Origin: Pseudoalteromonas sp049257235
GTDB taxonomy: Bacteria; Pseudomonadota; Gammaproteobacteria; Enterobacterales; Alteromonadaceae
Length of the DNA: 64,000 nt
Assembly (NCBI RefSeq): GCF_049257235.1
Contig: NZ_JBMMUF010000009.1
Coordinates: 1-64,000, forward strand
Direction of reading: 5' to 3'
Numbering within the stretch: position 1 is the stretch's first letter; each line of letters starts with the position of its first letter. Both the position numbers and the translations under genes were made by a program. Shown here piece after piece: positions 23,844 to 31,111 of the stretch. The notes under the pieces were generated by a model, which was given only the letters and a program-made list of their open reading frames with translations, was not told where the DNA came from and searched no databases.

Positions 23844-24986
23844 ATGAATAATGATTATAGGCAAATGAGTAACTCAATGAGTATGTTGCGTTACCAAGGA
23901 GTGAACGTCATTTTGAATTGGCAACAATTAGTAGATAACCGTCAGCGCTTTTTTTGGGTATTACAAATAGCGGGTTGGATTGGTTATGCGTTGGTTAACT
24001 ACATCGGCTCCAAGGTGTTCGAAATGCGTGATATTTACGTATTCGTTATCTTGTTGAATGCCTATGCTGGTTGCTTGATGACGGTGCCTTTGCGTTATTT
24101 ATATCGTAAGGTTTGGAATGCGAAGCCATGGATCCTTGTTACCGTTGTGTTCTCTGTTTCATACATAACAGGCACGCTTTGGTCGGTAGTGCAAAAGTTT
24201 AATTTGTGGGAAATATACCGCCATGGATACCGTCCTGACGAGTGGTTCTATTATTTTCAGCAAGGCCTAGACTCTGTTTATATTATTTTGTGTTGGAGTG
24301 GTCTGTACTTTGGCATTAAGTATTACCAGTTGCTTCAAGGTGAAAGACAAAAGGCCCTTAAAGCAAATACAATGGCTCACGAAGCGCAGTTGAAAATGTT
24401 GCGTTATCAGTTAAATCCACACTTCTTGTTTAATACATTGAACGCAATTTCAACGCTGATATTGGTTGAACAAAATAAAGACGCAAACAAGATGGTATCG
24501 CGTTTGAGTGACTTCCTGCGCTATACACTCAATACAGATCCAATAAAAAAGGTGCCGCTAGAACAAGAGCTTCATGCCCTAGGTTTGTATCTTGATATAG
24601 AAAGAGTGCGCTTTGATGACCGTTTGTCCGTAGATATGCAGATTAGTGAGGACGCAAGACAAGCGTTAGTGCCAAGTCTCATCTTGCAGCCGATTATTGA
24701 GAATGCCTTGAAGTATGCCATAGCGCATCTTACTGAAGGCGGCATCATAAGCATTAAAGCGCAAGTATTTGCGAAGGAGTTGTTGCTTGAGGTCAGCGAT
24801 AATGGACCTGGCGCAGAACTTAAAAATGGTCAATTAGCGAATGCTTCAGGTGTTGGCGTGGCAAATACTAAAGATAGACTTAAGACCCTTTACGAAAACA
24901 ATTATTCATTTGTATTATCGGGGAATACGCCGACCGGATTGACGGTTAACATTCGTATCCCTTTTGAGAAGGCCGTAACAGAGTGA
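23844..24986 (+). CDS. LytS/AlgZ-type sensor histidine kinase
   Basis: Membrane histidine kinase of the His_kinase/LytS class. About four hydrophobic helices (roughly residues 35-60, 66-88, 95-115 and 135-155) form the sensor part. The phosphoacceptor His193 is in QLNPHFLFNTLNAIS. The N box (IIENALKYAI) lies near 285 and the G box (VSDNGPGAE) near 320. It pairs with the LytTR regulator that follows with a four-base overlap. The start is uncertain: ATG at 23844 has no binding site, while AAGGAG at 23896-23901 points to ATT at 23910 or TTG at 23913, giving about 357 residues. The signal sensed is unknown. Confidence 0.9.
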   Translation: MNNDYRQMSNSMSMLRYQGVNVILNWQQLVDNRQRFFWVLQIAGWIGYALVNYIGSKVFEMRDIYVFVILLNAYAGCLMTVPLRYLYRKVWNAKPWILVTVVFSVSYITGTLWSVVQKFNLWEIYRHGYRPDEWFYYFQQGLDSVYIILCWSGLYFGIKYYQLLQGERQKALKANTMAHEAQLKMLRYQLNPHFLFNTLNAISTLILVEQNKDANKMVSRLSDFLRYTLNTDPIKKVPLEQELHALGLYLDIERVRFDDRLSVDMQISEDARQALVPSLILQPIIENALKYAIAHLTEGGIISIKAQVFAKELLLEVSDNGPGAELKNGQLANASGVGVANTKDRLKTLYENNYSFVLSGNTPTGLTVNIRIPFEKAVTE

Positions 24987-25810
24987 ATACAATAAAAACC
25001 CTTATTGTTGATGACGAATCATTAGCACGCAAAGGTTTGGCAGTACGACTTGCGCAGGTTCAAGAAATTGAACTGGTAGGTGAGTTTGCTCAAGGTAAAG
25101 ATGCCGTTGAGTTATGCCAAACAGCGCAAATCGATTTGGTGTTTTTAGATATTCAGATGCCGGGTATGAATGGCTTTGAAGTGGCAGATGCATTATCGAA
25201 TTTGCCAGTGACTCATCAACCCTTAATCGTTTTTGTTACAGCTTTTGATCGCTATGCCGTGCAGGCTTTTGAAGTACATGCGCTCGATTATGTACTCAAA
25301 CCTGTGGATGACGACAGACTAAAACAGGCGGTGGAAAAAGTGCAATCACATCTTAAAACACAGCAAGATAATGCCCATAAGAAGAAGCTTGCAAGTTTTG
25401 TAGCGGGCATTACAGGAAACAACTGTGAAGAGATCCTCAAAAAGTTGGCATCCGGTGACAGCTTAGAAACGAAGCGGTACCCAGAGTCAATTGCAGTAAA
25501 AGAGCAGGGCGAGATTATTCGCGTTCCAACCAACACCATTGAGTGGGTTGATGCTGCTGGCGATTATATGTGTTTGCACTGTGGTGATGGGCAAACTCAT
25601 ATCCTGCGTAAAACGATGAAAGAATTAGAGCAAGAGCTTGACCCTAATCTATTTGTTCGCGTGCATCGCAGCGCCATTGTTAACTCCAAGCAAATCAATA
25701 AGCTTGTCACGCAGGTCAGTGGTGAATACCTATTAGTGCTTAGTAATGGCCAGGAATTAAAAGTAAGCCGAAGCTATCGAGACAAGGTTAAAGCTGCGCT
25801 AGCAAACTAG
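24983..25810 (+). CDS. LytTR-family response regulator
   Basis: 275-residue two-domain regulator. The receiver domain (about 5-125) starts TLIVDDESLAR, has the phosphorylated Asp56 in VFLDIQMPG, and ends with the conserved lysine in DYVLKPVDD. The C-terminal LytTR DNA-binding domain (about 170-272) has EWVDAAGDYMCLHCGD, the typical RKTMKELEQELDP stretch and FVRVHRSAIVN near 235. GTG at 24983 overlaps the kinase stop codon (GTGA), so the pair is one transcription unit. Targets are unknown; genes of this class often autoregulate or control transport. It is convergent with pfkA, with no clear terminator between. Confidence 0.93.
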   Translation: MNTIKTLIVDDESLARKGLAVRLAQVQEIELVGEFAQGKDAVELCQTAQIDLVFLDIQMPGMNGFEVADALSNLPVTHQPLIVFVTAFDRYAVQAFEVHALDYVLKPVDDDRLKQAVEKVQSHLKTQQDNAHKKKLASFVAGITGNNCEEILKKLASGDSLETKRYPESIAVKEQGEIIRVPTNTIEWVDAAGDYMCLHCGDGQTHILRKTMKELEQELDPNLFVRVHRSAIVNSKQINKLVTQVSGEYLLVLSNGQELKVSRSYRDKVKAALAN

Positions 25811-25825
25811 GCGCAGCAACCAAAA

Positions 25826-26815
25826 CTAAAGGCGATATTCTTTCAATCGCGCGACAAAACTTCTGTTGCGCTGGTGGGTGTCTGAGGTTTCCTTAAGTGG
25901 TGTTAGCGTCACTTTATTATCTTCAATGCCCACCATCACGCCATTATCGCCAGCTTCTAAATGAGCGATTGAAGCAACTCCCAGTTGGGTTGCTAAAATT
26001 CTGTCTCCAGCCACTGGGGCACCACCACGTTGTACATATCCCAATATCGCGCTGCGACTATCGATGCCAGTAAAGTTACTTAGTTGCTGTGCTAACTCTT
26101 GCGCAGATATGCTCAACGAGTGCTCGGCCATGACAATGACATAGCTGTGCGCCGCATCATTTTTTAATGAATCAGCGACTTTCTCTTTTAAGTCTTGCAC
26201 AAACGAAGATTCATCATCGATGAGCTCCTTACAGATAATTTGCTCTGCGCCACTTGCAAGGCCAGACTCCATGGCGATGATGCCACAATCGCGACCCATT
26301 ACCTCGACTACAAACGTACGTTCAAAGGCTTGAGCGGTATCGCGTATTTTATCGATACAATCAAGAGCTGTGTCGATGGCAGTGTAAAAGCCAATGGTTG
26401 CATCGGTACCGTTGATATCATTATCAATCGTACCGGGAATGCCAATAATTTGCCCTGACCAATGTTGTGCGAGTTCTTGTGCGCCTTTAAAACTACCGTC
26501 ACCGCCGATAACAATTAATGCGTCAATGTGATTTTTACGCAAACTATTCACCGCTTGAAGTATACCTGCGTTAGTGTGCATGTCTTTGCAACGTGCTGAT
26601 TTGAGTATCGTGCCGCCACGATGAATAATATCAGCAACATGTGCAGCGCCAAGTTCAGTGAAATGTTCACCAATGAGACCATTGTAACCGCCGTAATAGC
26701 CGAACACGTGATGGTCGAAGGAGAGGGCTTTGAGAGTCACAGCGCGTATGGCTGCGTTCATGCCGGGGGCGTCGCCCCCGGATGTAAGTATTGCGATTCG
26801 TTTTTGTTTTGACAT
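25826..26815 (-). CDS. pfkA: ATP-dependent 6-phosphofructokinase
   Basis: Commits fructose 6-phosphate to glycolysis with ATP. It has 329 residues, close to E. coli PfkA (320). The nucleotide loop LTSGGDAPGMNAAIR (about 9-23) is present, as are GGDGSFKGA near 105 and PGTIDNDI near 128 with the catalytic aspartate. The glycine in GGDG, where PPi-dependent enzymes have Asp, indicates ATP use. MGRDCG near 173 and the late RGGAPVAGDR are present. It lies 38 bp downstream of pykA on the same strand and is probably co-transcribed. The codons for residues 12-18 form an unusually strong hairpin (26763-26781). Confidence 0.95.
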   Translation of the reverse strand: MSKQKRIAILTSGGDAPGMNAAIRAVTLKALSFDHHVFGYYGGYNGLIGEHFTELGAAHVADIIHRGGTILKSARCKDMHTNAGILQAVNSLRKNHIDALIVIGGDGSFKGAQELAQHWSGQIIGIPGTIDNDINGTDATIGFYTAIDTALDCIDKIRDTAQAFERTFVVEVMGRDCGIIAMESGLASGAEQIICKELIDDESSFVQDLKEKVADSLKNDAAHSYVIVMAEHSLSISAQELAQQLSNFTGIDSRSAILGYVQRGGAPVAGDRILATQLGVASIAHLEAGDNGVMVGIEDNKVTLTPLKETSDTHQRNRSFVARLKEYRL

Positions 26816-26853
26816 AAGTCGTTGCGATGATTGCGAAAACTTATGTTAACTAT

Positions 26854-28290
26854 TTATTGAATAGTAAGAATTTTCAAGGTGTTTGTTGCACCAACCGTTT
26901 CCATCATATCGCCTTGAGTCAAAATAACCGTGTCGCCTGAGTTCAATTCACCCAGTTCAACCAGTCGTGCCAACGCTTCTGAGGCAATAAAATCTTTTTG
27001 GTATTTAGTCGAGTCGAAATAAACCGGATATACACCGCGGTATAGGGCTGTTTGGCCTAATGTTTGGCTGTGGCGTGCAAGCGAGTATATTGGTAATCCC
27101 GACGAGATACGTGACATGAGCTTTGACGTATTGCCCGATTCTGTCAGTGCCACAATCGCTTTTACCGTACCTAAATGGTTGGCCGCGTACATCGCTGATA
27201 GCGCGATGGTTTCCGCATTGTCAGCAAACATGCTGTCTAAACGGTGCTTTGAAATATGTGTCTCTTTTTGTGACTCTGCACCAACACATACACGTGCCAT
27301 GGTTGCCACTGTTTGCTCAGGATAATCACCAGCGGCTGTTTCAGCAGAAAGCATCACAGCGTCTGTACCATCAAGAACGGCGTTAGCAACGTCCATTACC
27401 TCTGCACGCGTTGGCATTGGGTTATCAATCATCGATTCCATCATTTGTGTTGCAGTGATAACAACACGATTAAGCGAACGAGCACGGCTGATGATGGTTT
27501 TTTGTTTGCCAACAAGTGCAGCATCACCAATCTCAACACCCAGATCACCACGGGCAACCATTACCGCGTCAGACGCAAGGATAATGTCATCAATTGCTTC
27601 AACAGTCTCTACAGCTTCTGCACGTTCGATTTTTGCCAGTAGTTGCGCTTTGGAACCTGCTTTTTCAGCTAACGAACGAACGTAACGCATGTCTTCGCCA
27701 GAGCGCGGGAATGACACTGCAATGTAGTCTACGCCGATGTTAGTAGCAGTGATTAAATCTTCTTTATCTTTGTCTGTGAAAGCGGGAGCGGTTAAACCAC
27801 CACCTAAGCGGTTAATGCCCTTATTGTTTGAAAGGATGCCACCAACGGTCACTTCACAATGTACCTTCTTGCCTTCAACTTTATCAACGGTAAGTTGAAT
27901 TAGACCGTCGTTTAGAAGCAGTAGGTCGCCATGTTTTACGTCGTTTGGAAGTTCTTTATAATCAATACCAACCGCATTAACGTCGCCTTCGCCTAAACCT
28001 AATTCAGCATCTAGCGTGAACTTTGCCCCCACTGCGAGATTGACTTTACCTTCTTTGAAGGTTGATACACGGATTTTTGGGCCTTGTAGATCAGCTAGAA
28101 TCGCTACGTGAACGCCAAGTCGCTGGGCAATTTCGCGAACATCATCAGCACGCTTTTGGTGGTCACTAGGCGTACCATGTGAAAAGTTGAGACGCACAAC
28201 ATTGGCGCCTGCACGGATTATTTTTTCTAAATTGTTATCTCTGTCGGTAGCTGGACCAAGTGTTGCGACTATCTTTGTACGTCTTAACAT
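26854..28290 (-). CDS. pykA: Pyruvate kinase II
   Basis: Transfers phosphate from phosphoenolpyruvate to ADP, the last glycolytic step. At 478 residues it is close to E. coli PykA (480) and closer in sequence to it than to PykF, e.g. RRTKIVATLGPATDRDNNLEKI at the start and LGGGLTAPAFTDKDKEDL near 170. The K and Mg sites appear in VRLNFSHG near 35, LLAKIERAEAVE near 220 and VMVARGDLGVEIG near 245. TATQMMESM near 280 is the family signature. First gene of a pykA-pfkA unit, divergent from gnd across a 291-bp region with a LacI-type palindrome. Confidence 0.97.
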   Translation of the reverse strand: MLRRTKIVATLGPATDRDNNLEKIIRAGANVVRLNFSHGTPSDHQKRADDVREIAQRLGVHVAILADLQGPKIRVSTFKEGKVNLAVGAKFTLDAELGLGEGDVNAVGIDYKELPNDVKHGDLLLLNDGLIQLTVDKVEGKKVHCEVTVGGILSNNKGINRLGGGLTAPAFTDKDKEDLITATNIGVDYIAVSFPRSGEDMRYVRSLAEKAGSKAQLLAKIERAEAVETVEAIDDIILASDAVMVARGDLGVEIGDAALVGKQKTIISRARSLNRVVITATQMMESMIDNPMPTRAEVMDVANAVLDGTDAVMLSAETAAGDYPEQTVATMARVCVGAESQKETHISKHRLDSMFADNAETIALSAMYAANHLGTVKAIVALTESGNTSKLMSRISSGLPIYSLARHSQTLGQTALYRGVYPVYFDSTKYQKDFIASEALARLVELGELNSGDTVILTQGDMMETVGATNTLKILTIQ

Positions 28291-28395
28291 GCGTATCTCC
28301 CGTAGGCGTGAATGCTTTTAGCATGGTAGCAAACTTATAATAAAAAGACCCCAAGCTTGCTAGTGCTTATTATAGTTAACAATATTCGAACATTA

Positions 28396-28409
28396 TGACA
28401 CCGGTGTCA
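28396..28409. promoter_or_regulatory. LacI-family-type operator between pykA and gnd
   Basis: TGACACCGGTGTCA is a perfect 14-bp palindrome with the central CG step typical of LacI-family operators. It lies 106 bp from the pykA start and 173 bp from the gnd start. A TATAAT on the minus strand (28369-28374) places the palindrome around the -35 region of a possible pykA promoter. The binding protein is unknown and is not encoded here. Confidence 0.6.
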
Positions 28410-28494
28410 GGTGCAGTCAATGCGCTTAGTAAGCAAGCGATGAGATCTTTGTCCAAAGTTTTCCTATTAATTTGATATAATTCCCAAGCGGGGA

Positions 28495-28522
28495 TTGAAT
28501 GGTGAGTTGTTTCGCCTATAAT
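28495..28522 (+). promoter_or_regulatory. Candidate gnd promoter
   Basis: TTGAAT (28495-28500) and TATAAT (28517-28522) 16 bp apart, about 60 bp before the gnd start. Confidence 0.6.
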
Positions 28523-28581
28523 GCCCGCCGTAATAAGGCTTTAACAGCCACACTATACGTTTTTACCGAGGAGGAAACTTG

Positions 28582-29955
28582 ATGCAAGTTGCATTAGTAG
28601 GTCTGGGAGTGATGGGCAAGAACCTTGCGCTGAACTTAATCGAAAAAGGGCTAACCCTAGTTGCTTATGATAAAAACCCAGATGCTGGTGAAGAATTACT
28701 AAGCTGCGCCAAATCACAAGGAACGGCAGAGCGCTTGCACATAGTTTCTGATCTTCACGATATGGTGCGTCGTTTAGAAGCGCCTCGTTCAATTTTATTG
28801 CTTGTTCCTGCAGGTGAGTTGGTAGACCGCGTTTGCCAAGACCTTATCGATGCCGGTGTGAGTAAAGACGATATCATCGTTGATTGTGGTAACAGTAACT
28901 ACAAAGACGGCATTGCTCGCAAGCTCAAGTACCAGAATAAATTTGAATTTGCCACTATGGGGATCTCTGGCGGGGCAGAAGGTGCGCGTCACGGCCCAGC
29001 AATGATGGCAAGTGGTTCAGAAGGTGGTTGGGAGCGTATTGAATCGTCAATGGAAAAAGTCGCTGCTAACTACAATGGTGAGTCTTGCTTTGCCCGTGTA
29101 GGTCAATCAGCCAGTGGTCACTTTGTGAAAATGGTTCACAACGGCATTGAGTACGCTCTGATGCAGCTCATCGCTGAGGTATATCATTTACTTCGTCTGG
29201 GCGCAGGTAAGTCACCGAAAGAAATCGCAGCGATTTTTGACTCATGGGGTGAAGGTGAGCTCAATAGTTACCTACTCGCTATCTCAAGCCACATTCTTAA
29301 GTTAGATACGCATGAAGGGCAGCCTCTAGTTGATTTAATTGATAACAAAGTAGGTGCTAAAGGTACAGGTCTGTGGACTGCGCAGAATGCACTAGAGCTT
29401 GGTATTGCTGTTCCATCATTGGTTGCTGCCGTACAAGCTCGTCATTTAACCAACACCGGCGACACTCATGCGGCGAAAGAGATGACCTACGCGCCAATTG
29501 CAACCGATAGCATCGACGTAAATCTGGATGAACTAAAAGATGCGTTCCACATCGCGAGCTTGTTGTGTTACCGCCAAGGTCTGGCACTAATCAAAGGTGC
29601 TTCACGCGCGCATCAATGGAAGGTTGATTTGTCTAAAACGCTACAAACATGGCGTGCAGGTTGTATCATTCGTGCTGACTACCTTGACCAAATCGCTCAG
29701 GGTGTAGAGTTTATCGACACGCTTGATGGCCAAGTCAAAGCACTTCGTCGTATCACGGGAGCTGCGGTTACTACAGGTCTTGCGTTCCCTGTGCTAAGTG
29801 CCACACAAAACTATTTAGCAACACTGAGCACGCCAAGTAATGGTCATTTAGTTCAAGCGCAACGTGACTACTTCGGTGAGCACGGCATTAAGACACACAG
29901 CGGCGAAGTATGCCATTTGACGGACCTTGCAGAGATAGACGCAAAAGTACGTTAA
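28582..29955 (+). CDS. gnd: 6-phosphogluconate dehydrogenase, decarboxylating (long form)
   Basis: Oxidises 6-phosphogluconate to ribulose 5-phosphate plus CO2. The 457-residue protein has the N-terminal fold GLGVMGKNLALNL, catalytic lysine and glutamate in HFVKMVHNGIEY near 183, and the C-terminal QRDYFGEH tail. Three residues differ from the classical NADP enzyme. The cofactor loop reads AYDKNP rather than FNRS-like, suggesting NAD+ or mixed use. SGGAEGA replaces SGGEEGA. GTGLWT replaces GTGKWT, losing a lysine that binds substrate phosphate in known structures. AGGAGG seven bases upstream sets the ATG at 28582. It is divergent from pykA. Confidence 0.92.
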   Translation: MQVALVGLGVMGKNLALNLIEKGLTLVAYDKNPDAGEELLSCAKSQGTAERLHIVSDLHDMVRRLEAPRSILLLVPAGELVDRVCQDLIDAGVSKDDIIVDCGNSNYKDGIARKLKYQNKFEFATMGISGGAEGARHGPAMMASGSEGGWERIESSMEKVAANYNGESCFARVGQSASGHFVKMVHNGIEYALMQLIAEVYHLLRLGAGKSPKEIAAIFDSWGEGELNSYLLAISSHILKLDTHEGQPLVDLIDNKVGAKGTGLWTAQNALELGIAVPSLVAAVQARHLTNTGDTHAAKEMTYAPIATDSIDVNLDELKDAFHIASLLCYRQGLALIKGASRAHQWKVDLSKTLQTWRAGCIIRADYLDQIAQGVEFIDTLDGQVKALRRITGAAVTTGLAFPVLSATQNYLATLSTPSNGHLVQAQRDYFGEHGIKTHSGEVCHLTDLAEIDAKVR

Positions 29956-29968
29956 TTATCTTCAGATT

Positions 29969-30001
29969 GAAAAAATGCCGCTATTTAGCGGCATTTTTTT
30001 T
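29969..30001 (+). terminator. gnd terminator
   Basis: Stem AATGCCGCTA / (T)AGCGGCATT around 29974-29994 with flanking A and T runs; it may also act for ansA on the other strand. Confidence 0.88.
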
Positions 30002-30014
30002 AAATTGACGTGAC

Positions 30015-31025
30015 TTAGCGCGTTAACTCGCCGCGCAGATTGTCTTGCATAAGATGACGAATGGTTTGTGTAGAGTGGCGCTTACTGAGTAAATAGTGCA
30101 GTTTTGTAAGGCACGCCTCAAGAGTCATATCAAACCCGCTGATCACACCCACATTTAATAATGCGTTGCCTGTTGCGTATCCCCCCATATTGACTTGCCC
30201 TTGCAAGCACTGGGTTAGGTTGATAATGATAATGTCGCGCTCGTTGGCCTGTTCCAATAGCCCAAGAAACTCATGGTTTTGAGGTGCATTACCCACACCA
30301 AAGCTCAATAGTATCAGCGCTTTAATGTCGTCATTGATGATAGAGCTCACAACATCAGCGCTTATTCCAGGGTATAGGTGTAGAACCGCAATCGCTTGTG
30401 GCGTGATCCTAGCAACTTGGAGGTCGTTATCGATATACGGACTCAATTGTCCTTCAATGAGATTTATATTTATGCCAGCCTTCGCCAGCGGCGCTAAATT
30501 TGGTGAATCAAAGGCATTAAAACCATCAGCGTGGATTTTGGTTGCGCGATTTCCGCGAAATAATTGATTGTTAAAGAACAAACTGACTTCAGCGATAGGG
30601 TAATTGGCTGCTAAATACATTGCGTTTAGCAAGTTCACTTGGCCATCGGAGCGTAATTGGGACAGCGGGATCTGTGAGCCTGTGACTATTACTGGCTTAG
30701 TTAAATTCTCAAACATAAAAGACAGCGCTGAGGCGGTATAAGCCATGGTGTCTGTGCCATGAAGTACCACAAAACCGTCGTAATCATGGTACTTAGCTTT
30801 AATATCGTCCGCTATCATTTGCCAATGAGCAGGAGACATGTCTGAAGAGTCAATGAGTGGGCAGTATTCTTCAATATCAAATAACGGCATTTCATCACGG
30901 TTAAACTCCGCACTGTTTTTAACCGTTTCGGTCAAGTAGCCAGCCACAGGCACAAAGCCTTGGCTTGATTTTTTCATACCAATTGTACCGCCCGTGTAGG
31001 CGATGTAGATACGTTTACGTTTCAT
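30015..31025 (-). CDS. ansA: L-asparaginase, type I (cytoplasmic)
   Basis: Hydrolyses asparagine to aspartate and ammonia. At 336 residues it matches E. coli AnsA (338) and lacks a signal peptide. The first catalytic threonine is Thr14 in AYTGGTIGM. The second motif, VLHGTDTMAYTASAL, lies near residue 90, with its Thr-Asp-(Lys) relay partner later in the chain. The start codon lies directly behind a terminator-type hairpin and T-run (31026-31054), leaving no room for a separate ribosome binding site; how it is translated is therefore not obvious. It is downstream of sppA on the same strand. Confidence 0.93.
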   Translation of the reverse strand: MKRKRIYIAYTGGTIGMKKSSQGFVPVAGYLTETVKNSAEFNRDEMPLFDIEEYCPLIDSSDMSPAHWQMIADDIKAKYHDYDGFVVLHGTDTMAYTASALSFMFENLTKPVIVTGSQIPLSQLRSDGQVNLLNAMYLAANYPIAEVSLFFNNQLFRGNRATKIHADGFNAFDSPNLAPLAKAGININLIEGQLSPYIDNDLQVARITPQAIAVLHLYPGISADVVSSIINDDIKALILLSFGVGNAPQNHEFLGLLEQANERDIIIINLTQCLQGQVNMGGYATGNALLNVGVISGFDMTLEACLTKLHYLLSKRHSTQTIRHLMQDNLRGELTR

Positions 31026-31054
31026 AAAAAAAGCCCGATAGTGTCTATCGGGCT
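31026..31054 (-). terminator. Hairpin plus T-run abutting the ansA start codon
   Basis: Arms 31032-31041 and 31045-31054 are a perfect 10-bp pair (AGCCCGATAG / CTATCGGGCT), followed on the minus strand by T7, then immediately the ansA ATG. It would end sppA transcription or act as a leader switch for ansA. Confidence 0.75.
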
Positions 31055-31111
31055 AGTATAACATCGACTCAGGTGAGTGCTAAAAATTGTCAGGCAATTT
31101 ATTCACCTAAA

